Positions 24,001 to 39,000 of a stretch of 64,000 nt of DNA are shown piece by piece. The number at the start of each line of letters is the position of its first letter. Positions within the stretch are counted from its first letter, which is position 1. A program made the position numbers and the translations under genes. Under the pieces are notes generated by a model. The model saw only the letters and a program-made list of their open reading frames with translations. It did not search any database and was not told where the DNA came from. Source of the DNA: Hippasteria phrygiana (lineage: Eukaryota; Echinodermata; Asteroidea; Valvatida; Goniasteridae); contig JAZGUH010000089.1 of NCBI GenBank assembly GCA_037893225.1, positions 372,001 through 436,000 on the forward strand, written 5' to 3'.

Positions 24001-27000
24001 GCCATGAGCAAGATTTATAGAACCAGTTATCTCACATTTGCAAGGGTTCACCGTGACGCTGAGGTTATGTGTAACAGCCTTTGTAGTTTCCGTTCATGAT
24101 CGACAGCTTTCCCAAAAATAGACTTGGGCAAAACAAATGTGATTTACAGTGCAGATGAAATGCACGTTGACATCAAGTTGTCCCATAACTTCAGTTTGAA
24201 TTAAACCAAACGTTGTTGACATATGGGGACAAATGGATGTTGCATCCTTGACCATTGGTCATAATACCAGATAGACCAGGAATGGGAAGTAGAATGGTTC
24301 ATTATGAATTACGGTTCCCCAGGGAAAAAAAATCTCTTATCACAAAATTTACACCGCTTACGTTTTTTTTTTTCAATGATCAAAAATCCAATGTCCTTGA
24401 AGCATCTGAAGAACTTGACTGAAAGAGTTACTGATTTTAACAGTGACCCGTGGAGTCCAACCAACAATGTCTTGCAAGAAAAATGGTTATTAGAAGGGAT
24501 TAATCCATGTTAAGTCAGGAACATTCTTAATGCTTGAAGAATGTCAAAAAGTCCCTTGCCTTACCTACGATGAACATCATTGTAAGAAGAGCTTTCCAGT
24601 AGACTGCCGCATGATTGTAAATGATGTCTTACAAACCTGTGTGGTACTGAAGTATGGTGATGCGGGAAGATACTTGCAAGATCCGGTGAGTTTTGAGAAG
24701 CTGTATCTTTCAGTGTTTAGCCTGAGGATATAGCCAGTTTCATGACATCCTGCTGAGCGGAGCTTTTGACTAGGAGGATTAAACCTCAGGATGGGAGAAA
24801 CTGGACCGGACCCTGGTTGGCATCATCATGGCATACCCCTGACATTCCAGAGAAGTCTGAAAAGGAGTTAGGATGAAGAAGACGAGGGGCAGGATCAGGT
24901 ACAGATGATGCGGTTAACACAGAGACAAAGATGTGCTGAGGATGAGCAAGAGAGAAAGAGTTATGAGGAGAGAAGGATGTATGGAAGAGATAATGCGGAG
25001 GCAGGGAGGATTCTTCAGGATCACATCGGCAACACTGGGTTGCTTTGATGGAGGGTCTTAATCCACTGGTAATTGAGTTGGATGGTGGAGCAGTCACATT
25101 TGTGAAAGAGCACACTCTGCAAGGGAAGGAGAGACATCTACTTCTGAAAAAAGTCGGTTGCAATTTCTTGGGTTTTGGCGGATTGAATTTCATCATCTGT
25201 TTGTGCAGGAAATTTGACTCTGTGAGTGAGATTGAATAAGAAATGGCAGCAGATTTGTACACATGCTGGTGATTGAGTATCCTCTTTGAAAGTGTGACGT
25301 TATTTTTTCTCTGGGAGTGTGACTCAAATGAATGGAGTATGCAGGCGTGTTTTTTTATTGCCTGGCCGTGGAGTCCACATAGTTTGGAGCTGGAAGTTTA
25401 CTTTACTTACCAAGAGGATATTTTTCTTGGAGCCAAACAGCATTCATCTCTTGATAGATTTCACAATACTTGAGAAATAAGAAGTATCATGTATGGTTTT
25501 TAAAACTTGACTAAATTTAAAATAATATATTGAGCAGCCTGCATGTGTGTTACAGTCTTCAACAGAATTCTTTTTTCTATACCAATCAGAGGGCATTCTC
25601 AAGCTAGATTCTGTTCAGTCCATCATATTTTGATCAAGTGCTTGTAATGAAATACATTTGTAGCCTGTGTGAGTTTGAGTTGCCAAGAGAATGGTCTTGG
25701 AGTTCAGGTCAGGTCAATATTTGATGATATTTTGACATTCTGCAGTTGTCTTGAGGGGAGTTCTAATTTTCTTCATCCAAAGAGAGAGGTGACATTTAGG
25801 TTGACGTAGAATGTTCCGGCACAGTACTTTTTCAAAGGTTGCGGAGGATGTGTAATTAGGTTTAAGTAACTGACAGGAAGTCATGAAGTAAGAGTAATCA
25901 GCAGACAGCAGATGCAGGGAAACAATTCATCAATGCCGACACGTGGCCCTACATCATGACAAAGTTAGAGCAGACATTGATTACGGCCCGGGTATCGACT
26001 GTAAGTCGGGACTACAGACGTTTGTCGATTCAGTCTGAACTCTTTCGCTACAGCAAGCCAACAACAGCAACCAATGATGATGTTTTCCAATTCCTCTCGG
26101 CTTGCTGGCCACTGAGCAGCTTAGAGCCACTGGTTAAAGGAATTGTATTCTGCTTGTAAAAAGCCGTAGCCAAAGAGTTAATTCAGCAATGGATTGTGGA
26201 TTCATCACTTGCACCTACATGTACATGTACAGCAGCTGAGAATTGGAATTGAACAAGCGGAAGATCTGCGGCAGTTTTTGTTGTTGGATTAGCGTGAGTG
26301 TTGGTTTTGCTGCAGAAGATCTTTGGGATCGATCGGAGGGCTCTGAGAAGCCCTTCCTCTGCATTACTTCTGTGGACTGTCTTTATGGGTGACTGACCCA
26401 TAAGATTAACCGGTCAGTGGACATAGCTGGGTGATTGGAATCAAAGAAAAGCCTGCTGCGCTCTATCGGCCATGTTGCTGGTGTTGTGCTATGTGCTTGC
26501 GTGGTTCTCTCTTGTCGTTGCTGTTTGGATCAACCGTAGCTTCTCAACATTTCAACCCGTAAGGAGCACTTGGCTATTTTTTGATAAATTTGATGCATGT
26601 ATATTGACAAGTAGGTTTATTGTGGTCGTCAGTCTAAGGTAGGTTATTTTTCAAACAAACAAATCTACTTTGGGAAGGTGGCTGAGTTGGTAGAGCACTG
26701 CCAGAACAGTGTTCTGGAGGGTTCCAGTTTCGAATCCTGCTGTTGTGAATTTGTCTGTGTTCACTCTAAGATTATTTCTCAAATTAAATTGCAACTGTCC
26801 AGTTAAAAAAGGTCTGCCAAAGATGCGAATTGTTGTATTAATACCAGTAATTCCATTCGTAAAATAATCTATCCCTCATCTGATGAATAACGTAACACCT
26901 TCCCATCCAGCGGAGATTGCCCTCATAAGATGACAGCGATGCCAGGCATTTCCATGGGCTTGCTGCTTGTAATGGCTCCGGTAACACCTGCTCTAAATTG

Positions 27001-30000
27001 TTTTTAATTTGCAATATAAATACATTCAGGCATTCAGCTGCATATTTTCCATATCCACAAGTACAATGAGGCTTTGAAACTGAAGATATCTGGCAACCGA
27101 TGACAAATTCTCTTTGACAGAATATCAATAATGTTCAGTACAATTGCCCAAAGCCATGAAATTAATGCTTGCCCACTTACAAGTACAAGTACATGCATCC
27201 AAGTCCTATGTGTATAAGTACCTTTTTTTCATGGAGATTTTAAGGGAATTTAAAGATCGGCCAAGTGGTATATGAGGAACTCGTGTAAGAAGAACTACAT
27301 GTAATAAAAACAAATTGTTATCAGGAAAGAAAATGATTGAGGAAAAACAAATGAGTGAAAAAGTTTAATTCAAGTTCATGCACTTTTCTGTGTGGGTTGG
27401 TTGTAATGCATTTTCTTTGGTTTTAGCTTTGAAGGATCCGGTCAGTTGAACGCAGTTTTGATATAAAATTTCTAAGTATTCATTAGTATGCTTTTGCAAA
27501 GCCTTCAAATTCAAAGCAGAATATCACCCAAACTGCACCAAAATATCCCACATGTACAAAATACTTGAATTCTCAGTACCACAAATGACAAACTATAACA
27601 ATTCAAAAGTTTACTTTCATTGAAACATTGGCCCAGTGCAGTGTGAAAGAGTAGACATGAATGGAATCTTTTGCTGAGAAATGATATTTAAAAATTCTTG
27701 TTTATTCTTTAAATAAATCGTTCTTAAAAAAAAACTTGTTTTCTTTGTAAACTTGATTTTGCCCTTCCTTTCCGAGTTCTCAAAATTTCTTGTAGAGTGT
27801 TTTCAGTTAACATGCACCTGTTGCTAAATCCCATTGTCTCATCCTGATCTTCCATAATAACGATGTATTTTCTGGGTTTTCTTGTAGGTACTGCAAGAGG
27901 AGTTCTATCAGAAGCAGCCGGACCTGCAGCGCCTGAACCACGAAGGCGATGACCTCGCCCAGAAGGGAGCCAAATCGGTCGTCCTTCCTGTCCAGCTCGG
28001 TCTCAATGCAAAATGGCGCGAGGTGCAATCCCGCTTCCAGCAATACCGTCGTCCCGTGGAGGAAGAAGTCTTGATCGAGCGGACGGTCACCACCGTCCAG
28101 GCGACCTATCAGCTGGACGAGACCCTGAAGCCCAAACTTCCATCTGGGGGTTCCATGGACTCCTCCAAAGGGGACGCGGGAGTCTCCACGGCTGTCTTGG
28201 AGTATCTGGAAGAGGTCGAGCAGGTCTGGGTCAAAGTTCAAGAGGTCATGAAGGAGCTGGAGACCAGGGAGCTAAATGGGGGTGCCTTTGATAGCTTCTC
28301 ACTGCAGGAGGATCGGCTCAAGGTAGGTGGAATGTATTTTATTCCCGTTGTGGATAATCCCAGCGGCCAGCCCTCTTTGCAATCTGAGATGTCCCAAATT
28401 CTAAATGTGTGAAGAGGAGTTCATCATTTAATTAACTTGAGTAGGAAACCTTGAAAACATTGCTGTGATTGTTAAAAGTTGCGTTCATAAAACATACGGA
28501 AAAAGCTGCGCTGATTGAAATAGGGTAAACTACATGAACAGAAAATGTTCCTTGAGAATGGATATCAGATGTATCGACGTACATATACATGTAGGTGTAT
28601 TGACATGTGTTTACGTATATGCATGCAATGGAAAACAGACTACTGCATATTCTGTGAACTATTTGTCTGTAATGTGTTAGTATGAAAGTCTGTAGCTGTA
28701 CACTGACAGTTTCTGGGTTTGTTATACCGCCCTCTGTTGTCCATTGATACCCAATATGCAGAATATTGCATGTCAGTCGACCTACGTGTTCTATATGTAC
28801 ATATTCATGCATGGGACATGTTCAGTACACATGATCAAAGCAATGTGCGGTTTACACAATCGGTCTTAGAACTGTCCAGCTTAACTGTAAATTTAGAAGT
28901 AATTTGTGATACACCCAGGCCATACCCACACCCACCATAAAACCTTGTAGTTGGTTTAGGAATGAAGACTTTGAGCCCAGGGAGGTTTTGTAATTTTAAG
29001 TCATTCTTATAAAGGGGAAGATTGGGTGAGTTTAGGAAGAAACAACATTTACATGTAACAAGAACTGTCTACATGCATGTGATTGTTATTCCATGGTCGC
29101 TGCCTGACTTGACATTAATTTCCCTCACGGCGTCGTGTTGGGAAGTGACATTTAGCTCCGATTCTAATAGTCTGAGTTTGTCGTTAGCCACATCTGCTTA
29201 CATTACATGATGTCAATAAAACGTGTTACGCCTTCGTCAACATTGACCCGAGTATGTCGACTCGGCTGTGGTTTGTGTTACGTTCGCTTCGGGTATTCTT
29301 CAGTCACTCGCACTTATTCCCGTTGCTGATTAAGTTAGGAAATTTTGTAACTCGCGCAATTAGGAATGGAGATTCCACCTGGGGGTCTTTTAATCATGAG
29401 ACATTTTCATCCTACGCACTAAGATTCAACGCCACGTTTATTTCTGTTTGTCTACCGAGTTGAAACTTATGACATGCTCAAGACTCAGTTTAAAATGTTA
29501 ACAGCACACTTAATAATGGTATCTGAAATACAATTGAAATATTTTGAAGAGAATTTTGCATTGACAACAAAGCCGTGCATTAAATATATTAATTCCTCAC
29601 CGGATATCAGCATTGCTTTAAAATCAATTGCAATTAGAAATTCACAGATCCTGATTTTAATCATCAAAAAAGCCATCATTGCTTTGGACTTGTTTACTAA
29701 GCAGTTGATGCATGAGTGTATTCATCTTTGTTAAAGAAATGAGTTTTATTTTTCATGCTTGTTAGCCCAGCAGCTAGTAAGGTGATTAATGAGCTAATGT
29801 TATTACTTTGTGTGCATACCATCGTTGATGAGGTCATGTTATTAGAAGGAATGAAGCCTATAACGGAGATTGTGGGCAGGGAGTTTTAGGAGAGCAGCAA
29901 TGATTTGATCTGTCATTAGATAAAGACAATGTTGAAATACTACAGACCTGTACATGATGTTTGTTATCATTCCTATGGTTGAAGGATTGGAGGTCATCTA

Positions 30001-33000
30001 TTTAGCGACATGCATGGTGAATTGTACGGTTTCTTCTGTGAGTGGAATAATACAAGTAGTCATCCATTCTTAAATATAGAGGATGGACTGAGCGTTAAAC
30101 GTGTGTTAAACAAAATAATGAACTGTCTCTATGGTAGTGAATGGTAAGTACATTGTACAGGTGTGTGCTGTACATACATACATTCATCATCTCAACCCTT
30201 ATCACTGTACGTGGGGTGGTATTAAAAAAACAGAAAGTACCCCCAGCCATACAGTATACTATAGATGAATCAGATGAGGTACATTGGATAAGATTTAACA
30301 TTTTCACAACTGCGAGTCGCTCACGGCACCTTGATCATGTTGATTAACTTTCTATTGAGCTGACAAGCCATTGCAGTTTAAAGTCAATGTGACCACAAAG
30401 AAAGTCCATCACAGCCTTCAATTAAATATCTGTAGCCAAAGAGTTACAGTAGAAAAACCAGCGGCTTATATACACATCCAATATTGAGACGTGGCTCATG
30501 GCTGATTGCAATAGCTAACATAAATGGTTTAGCTTAACGGAAAGAGGAGCATCTGGAAGCATAGCCATTATTAGCCGGCTATCATGGAAGGCCTTTAGAT
30601 TTAGAGTGCTTATTGCAATTTGCCCTCAATGTGTCTAATCAGATTGTGACATTTTATGCAGACAGTTCTAAGCTGCAATGTATGTATTGCGTTAAACCAT
30701 AGTGTGCTGGTAACAATGGAGCCCTCTAGTGACGAAACATGGCCATAAGCCCTCCAGTTACTTTCACACTTGTATCTGATCTAGCCCTTGAGATTTTCTC
30801 GGAATAGCTTTCATTTTGGTCAGCCTCATTCCTGCGTCTCTGTCCCTGGGCAGGGGCGACCAGGATGCATTCCCTGCCGGGATCGGTTGGTTTAATTAAC
30901 GCAGTATTCAGGTGGATGGTGGGGTGCTGCTGTCGTCTGCAATATGAGACCAAAATGATCACGGAGCAGGGGGGGGGGGTCGTGTAGTGTATTGATGTAT
31001 TAGGTTGATGCAGCACGCCAGCTTGGGTAATTAGAACTCATTAATCTTCAGTGTTTTGCCTTCGTGTCAGACGCTTCGTTGAACACGCGAGGTGGGCTGG
31101 CTGTTGAGATTGGTTGTACGAGTGAACGGAACCAGTCAGGGAAAACAAATAATTAAGTTGATTCAATTCAGTTCAGTCGTTTATTTCACTTCAATGCATT
31201 TTATTCGAACATTAAAAAGAAAGTGTAATAATAAGTGTAAACAGTCAGTTGGAAAGACAAATGATTGAAGAGAACAGAAAATGAAGACATGCCATGAGAG
31301 ATCTGTCTGCAAACAGTTTGTTTTTGCAGCAGATTACACTCTCCACGCATTTTTTTGTGTAGAAACTTTAAAATCGGAGGATTAAAAAAAACCCAAACAA
31401 ACTGGGAAATCAACTTTCAGATTACATTGATTGATTTTTTTTGGTGGTGGGGGGGGGGGGGGGGTTATAAAATGAATGATTTTGTTCCGAGATTACTTTC
31501 ATTTTCTTTATTGCTATTTTGATTTTGATTATTTTTTTTAACCACAACATGAATTTTTTTGGAATTCAGGGTAGCATATATTTGCAGTCTTCTTCCGAAA
31601 AGATATGCATCGTTGAGCCTGCCCTATACGTGACACAGAAGACTTTTCTTCTCTTTTTATCAAAGATGGGTGTTAGATTAATGATATCTTTGAACTGATC
31701 AGTCATCATTTATGTGAGTGTTGCCCTGCTCTCTAAGGTTAAACTCCCCTCAACACTTTACCGTTCTCCCCATGGACTTGAAGTTCCCCTGGAGGTGTTG
31801 TTTTTGCAGATGTTAGAGTCTTCAAGATGATATCAGTATAATTCGTTCGAAAACTCAGGGATGCTTCCTGCTGGACAGTGTTTATACAGTAGTTTGTACA
31901 GCTGTGAAGCTTTACTGGAAATTATCTTTTTACTTGAAGATTCTGAACTTTCGGAGCAGAGGGGATTCTGATTTGCTTTCGTAAAAATATTCCCAGGTTG
32001 ATATAAAATCCTTGTGCAAAAAATTGACAAAGCAATTGGTTGAAGAATAGATATTTTAAAGTATATATTGCAGTGTTTACATCATGATTATACCGGGGAA
32101 AAAATGAAAAGGTGCTGTATCAGTGGCAGATATAACGCTCTGTGTAATTTTACAATTTTCTTTTTAGGAAATGTTTTTAAGTGCCAAAGTGGCTTTTGTG
32201 AATGGTAGTATACATGTATGTATAATTTCAACAAGGAGAAATGATGCAATAGCGGGGGGGGGGGGGCTTGTAGCAGCATTACCGCATCACCGTGACACGC
32301 CCATATTTCTTCTTGGGAAGCACTTTATTGGGTGTTACACACTATGACAGGAGTGTCGGATTCCATCGTCGTGATAAGAGATTAATGCCTCTTTGATCAA
32401 ATTACGAGCGTGAGGATTTTGAGGTTTTTGACAGAAAAACGGCTGGCAGGAAGATAAGTATCTGAAAATGTCACTGATACTTGAGAGATATATAATTAAC
32501 CCATTGAGTACGGTTTTTTATAGTAAGGCGCCGGGGTGCCGGGGCGGCCTGTGCACTGTGCAGCCAAGCGAAACGGACACAAGAGGTTTGTGCAGCCAAG
32601 CGTAACATACACAATAATACAACAATGGATTGGAAAAGCAGAACATGGCATGTAGACGTTATCAGGCCTGGTGGTAATTTTGTTTACGTCTATTGGCGTC
32701 ATCCGGCTTCAAAGGGTTAAGAGTGTGTTCACGACAAAAAGGTCTCTGCTTTAAACTAACAAACATCAAGGTAATTATTCACTATGAATTCAAGACTCTC
32801 GCAAGCATCTCTTGAGTTGGTTTAATTCAGTGAATAATGAGTACGGGTCCTGTGTAATCCGACACGATATGTCAAATATTTTTCTAATTACTGCATATCG
32901 GACCATCGTAATACAATCTAGGTGTTGCCGCATCATTATTGAGTATCCTGCATAGAGAGTAGGTCATCTCACCCCATGAATCTTTAACGGAAACAGTTAC

Positions 33001-36000
33001 GCACATATCAAGATCAACGATTGATTCGGCTAAATTGTTTTGTTTTGTTTTTACTCTTTTTTTTTGAAATATGTAGATGTATCTTTGTGTTGTGCATTTG
33101 GGGCAAAAATGGTAATGTTAGGGTTATTTTTTAAACAGCTGTCAAATTCCCCCCTCCCCCCAAAAAAATGAAGTGTTGGTGCTCCTTGAAATACCCATAG
33201 CTTGGCAGAAATACTTCAGTTGATGGAGAGACCGCAGAAGCAAGGGTCCTTTGAGTTGAAGTCCTTAGGAAGGATCTGTTCCGTCTTGAGAAAGACATCA
33301 ATCTATTCTCAAAAGCTTGACACTGAACAGATTGGAGGGCATTTTTTTATATTTTTGTTTGGGGGGGGGGGGGAAATTCCGGTTTTTGATTATTTTAATA
33401 ATAATCACAGAAGTATTTCTTTTGAAAACCATTTGTAAGAGAGTTAAATAATGAATGAGTGAGGTATTATGTTTATAAATAAAAATACAAAGATCTGTTT
33501 ATTTTCTTTGGTTCATTCATTCTAAATCCTTAATTACAGTATGCACCTGTAGGCTGTAGGGAGAAATGTTTCGTCTGCCATCTGTTAATTACAACTCTTC
33601 CAGAAGAAATCAGTTTGCAGTGTCCTACATTATGCATTATTTGTGTCACTATATACTTCCCTCGCAGATAATGCAGGCCCAAACAAATTGATCTGTTCTG
33701 CACCAAACTGTGGGCCTCCTCAGTGAGTTCGGAATGCATTAAGGACCGTCTTGCAGGATGGTAGCTGTGCAAAAAGAATCACACAAAGTCAGAATAGGTC
33801 AAGTGCACTAGAAATCTAATGGGGACACTTGCACATTGGCCTATATGTGTCACTTGGCATCTGTCTGGTAAAGTGCGCATCTGTGCCAATCTTTTACCAC
33901 CTACCAATGAATTAAAAAAGAAAAGGAACCCATGAATTGTATACAAGTAGTGCCTAATTGTTGAATTTATAGTCGATGGGCTGAATGAAACCGCAGTTTC
34001 TGGTCCTAAACCTGTAGCTTGACTCAAAAGTAGTGGCTATGCTGCTTAAAAATTTGTTCACAATCAAGTTAGCTACCTGTACATCCTACTCGGCTGTTGT
34101 GAAGCAGACCAATAACAAAAAAATAACAGATAAACATGTAGATATTTAAGCAGGTGTTTTAAAGCGATGTTGCAGCTGTGACCAGAAACCAAGGATTTTT
34201 GTTATTTTGAAGTGCTTTTGAGTGACCACCAAGACCCTTCTCTGGTCCTATTTTTAATACCAAATATAAAGTGGTTTTGTCATGTTCTTTTTCTGTAGTT
34301 ATGTGTTCATTGTTACACTGTGTACTCGGTGCTGTGCATACATGTACATGTACATGTACATGTACATGTACATGTACTCCCTGTGCAAGGAATAGACCCT
34401 ATGCGTATCGGCCATCTTCGAGGCTAATGTCTTTGTTCCCATTGGACAGACATGGGTCAACCTTTTGTGCTGACATTGTTACATAATTTGAATGACAAAA
34501 ATATACCTCAAAGATGGCCGCTATGGATAAAGTCAATCTACATGCAACGACAGCAGTGAACCCCCATTCTAGTGCCGCTGCATATTTCTAACTAATGAAA
34601 TTGACTTAGGATCAACACAAGATTCCAATAACTATAAATTGTGGCATTGTCTATCGCACGGCGTTCCACAGTAAAATCGCAAGACTCACTCGAAACAAAT
34701 TGTTTCAGGCTTGTATGTTAATCTCGCTGTGACTTCTCTACCCCACAGTGTTGTCTCTGTGGCATCCAATCGTGACTGGTTAGTGTCAACATCTAATTAG
34801 AGTTATTAAATAGCTGTCAACTTAAAAATGATGGATGGTTGGCGGTGCTTCATTGGGTACGGTCAGTGAATAGCATGACCTCCCTACGTCTGAAATGGAA
34901 TTTTCCAGGTAGTGACACTGAGACAGCCTAATGAAGAACTAGGCAGTCAACTCAGTGGTGCCATCAGTTCTTATCAGGGATACAGGATTAAGTTATAGTT
35001 TAAATAATCTGTTAAGAATTAAATTTTGTCAAGTTACGCTGACAGCACATCAAATATTTGATGCTTTAAGAAAAGAAATCGAATTGTTTTGCACTCAAAC
35101 TGAAATGAACTCTTCCGTGCTCTGTAAGTGAAAGGTATTCTCCTGGGATTCCTCCATTGATCGGAGAGGGGAGGGATGAGAAATCGATGGGCACCAAAGC
35201 GGAATAAATAGATCCTCCGTAATATCGGCCGGGATAGGTAACCGCTGTCACAACGTACAGTCCTGTGGAGTGTCTATACGGGGGAGGTGTGTATGCCATC
35301 GTATGCACGTGCATGACTCTTGTCCTGGGGATAGAAACTGTCATATCTTGACTGTGATAACTGTATCTCCCGCTTCGAGCTGCTCACGGAATATGGAGGC
35401 AAAAAGGTTAGTGCCTGCTGAAAAAAAAAAAGTCATGATTACTGAGATGCATCTTTGCTGTCATGTCGAGGATTGTTACTTGCCACATGTTGTCGGATTG
35501 GATGAAGACCATAAAAGGTGTTTTTGAAATGCATAAGATTGTGTTAAAAATGCAGGCATGACAAAGTCAAGTTTAGTTTGTATCTATTTAGCAGTATGCA
35601 GCAACGATTACACCATATGGTGTGTATGCATGGTGTAACACGAAAACAATGCTACAACTAATGATAATTTGTCTCTCCGTAGCTTCTCAATGCCATGCCC
35701 ATATGGCCTATAATTTCTATCTAGGCAATTCCAGCCGAGGCCTGCTTTTAGACTTACATTCTCTTCATTGTGTCGCAGAAATTGAAACTGCAAAACTGTA
35801 GTACAATTTAATACATAGCACAATTTTTGCATTCCAGTTGTGAGTGTGATTGTGCATCCTATATGCTCTGTGCGTAGTCCGTTGAGGGCACTGTTGACAC
35901 CAAGCAGCAAATACTGTTGAGGTGACATTTAGATGGTTTAAGCTGGCAATTGGTTAGTCACGATTTTACCATAACCCATTGAATACAGAGGACGGCCATA

Positions 36001-39000
36001 TCTATGGTTTGAAAAAGACCACCTATATATGCACATCCCTGCACGTATTCAATCCATTGTATGTCTATTGTGTGCAATACGCTTGGCTGCACAAGCCCAT
36101 ATTGGCGTACCAGCACCCCATTAATAACAGCCAGACACAAAGGGTTAATTAAGAATGTAGGGCTGTCAGAAACCTTTATTTACCAACTGCATAGTACATG
36201 TACATGTATGGCATATACACGAATCCACTTTATCATTAGCTAAACTTAGCTTGATATTTATAAGCAAGTCTCAATGCTTACAGCTTGTACTAAATGCATT
36301 TGAGGCCTTGGCTTAATGGTGACTTGTATATGTTCATTATATCCCTCCTACTATTTAAAAGGTCAAAATCAGTAAAAAATTTCCTTCCACCTCCCCTGCT
36401 TTACTTTTACACAGACATGATCAGATTACATGTGGTTTTGTACTATGGCAGGAGGGTCAAAAACAATCACCTTGACTGATTTTGACCCATACAACAACAT
36501 GGCTCAGAATGTATGTTTGCATAGGAGGGTTTTAATGATAATCACCTCCTTATCAGAACGAGTCCCCCATATGACCTTGATTTTTTTTCTTTTCTGGAAT
36601 ACAAAAAAAAAATACATTATTTATAGTAATAAAATTGCTTGGATTCAAGTGTATTTTTCAGGAACCCATGTAATATGAAGTAATCATCCTCCTCCCCCAC
36701 CTCGCTACCTGTGACATCAAGCCGTTGCCATCATTAATACGTTAGTTACATGTGGCAGCTTACACAATACGCTCGTATTCACTATTGCAGTCTTATTGAT
36801 CGGTTGCCATGGCAATATGACAGTGCATACATTTAGTTTGCGTTGATCATACATGTAGATTCTTTATGTGCTCACACTTGGGTCGTACCAACCTGTAGTT
36901 TGCTGTTTTTCACAGTACGGGAATTTGTCAGTTGGTGACCATGGTATTAAAAGTATTTATAGACCTTTCGAAAATGTTTTTGGATCTAATAGAGAGAAAA
37001 TTGAGCCTGAAGAGACTGGCCCATCAGACCTGATTATGGAATTTCAGCTGCACTTTCATGGGGGATGCGGGACTTCAGATGAGGTCCATTGTCAGACCGA
37101 TAATGTGTTTCTTTATGTGATGAATTACTAGCATCTCGGCTCTTGCCTGGTGGTATTCGGTCATCATTTTCCATTTATTTATATTCCATTTTGGGATAGC
37201 ACCGCGGTTTTTCATTAGTGAGGGAAAATTGAATCTTTTACTCTGGGCTTTGAAAAAAAAAAGTAGTTTAACCCTCCTACTATTTGACCATACAAAACCT
37301 ATTTTGACTGCTAATTTAATGAAACATTTTCCCTTCTGCATTGTACACCAGTAGTCCTGAAGAGCTATTGTAATTAAAGCTCTTTAGAGTAGCCACAATG
37401 ACTCGACTTGATGACTCACCAAAGTTTAATACAATTAGCAGCCAGATTTTAGGAGTAATTCCCTTAATTTACAGGTTACATTGGTTGTTAACAGGACAAA
37501 CAGCATCCACTGTACATGTACATGTATTTGGACCATCATGTCTTGCCAAGAGTGGATGCTTTGTGAGTTTGCGATGAAAGAGCACTAGCTTTCACTGACA
37601 GAATAAAACTGACTTCAATGGCCTATTCAGACCATCCATTCTCGTATCTTTAAAAGGCTAATTCTAACATTTCCAAAGAAATATCCTTGTGAGAGAGGAA
37701 TAATAAGATTTCACAGTCTAAGGTTTCAATGAAAGCATCCCTGAGGACTTCTGTGAATCAGGTGCATTTCCAGTCACTCGGATTGTTCACCTACTTGACT
37801 AACACTGTACGTGCATGTACAAAGAAAGAGGTACATTGTACATGTTCAAGATGAAGTTATGGAAGGATATAAATGCAATAGCTAGGCACGGTTTCTCCGG
37901 AGCTAAATACCACGTGTCAATTTCAGCTTGAATTAAGGAGCATGGGCACCTCGTACTTAAGGTGAAGTGTCGGAACATTTTCATACGTGAGCATCATAAA
38001 ATACATTGCATTACTCATCACAGGTCGCAGTACTCATTGAAGTGAATTTGATAGAAGCAACTTTTTTTTTTTGCCAGCAGCTCAGTCAAATATGAATGGT
38101 TACTATGAAGCAGAAAATACATTTTGTGTGATTTAGAAAATTAATAGTGGGAACTGTGTGAGTAATTATGGATTGCTGTAATTAATTATGTGGCATTAGT
38201 CTTCAGTGTTCCCTGTCCTCTGTTTTTCCCCTCACGGACTCAAACACACCTGCCGATTTAATTTATGACTTTGCGCTAGGTACATGTATTTCATATGAAA
38301 TGGTGCGACAAGGAGTCACAATTGATGGCTGTAATATTACAAATGTGTGTACAGTAAATGGAATGTGAGCTTAGATTTACTATGGGAATCATGCAGCTGT
38401 GATCGCATGAAACGGCCGGCAAGATTTTTACCGTGCGATTTATCACGTGAATAAGTTGTTGTAAATCTTTGTCCGTAGTGACAAGTACATGGACAGGACA
38501 ATCGGTTTTTGATCCTACATGTAGAAATATACATATACACATTCTAATCTGCTCTCAATTCTTCATAGCATAATTTGCTATTTGTTGATTTTATTTTTTC
38601 CTTTGGGCGGGTAGGATATGGTCCCCCAGACTCTTGTAGAACCACGATTGGATAGAAGCCAGCCCAACCGATGGTAATGAGTTATTTCTGTGTACTAAAT
38701 TCATCATTGCTTTCTTGCAATGTGTTCTCCTTAATGGAACACTATTTAACATTCAATTTCGATTTCAAGGTGGTGATCGAAAGAGACATGTTTGATTGTT
38801 TGTGAAATCTTAGGATTAAGGAATATTTTTATTTCATTGCCTATTGTACTTTTGTGGGAAATGATGATCTCGTTCCATCAATCCAGGTATGTGAAATTTC
38901 CAGCTTGTGGCTAAAATCTGACCAGATTCATTCCAAAAATTCAATGACTTTTTTTATGTTATTGATTCGTTTTTGTCGGGTCTGCTTTATGTACAAAAAA

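Noticed and set aside
24530..24733. Small frame with several Cys (MLEECQKVPCLTYDEHHC)
   Set aside because: No signal peptide, domain or splice context; length is within chance expectation.
27807..28291. Open frames of 90-144 codons overlapping exon 8 on other frames and the minus strand
   Set aside because: Shadows of the GC-rich dystrophin exon; no independent signal.
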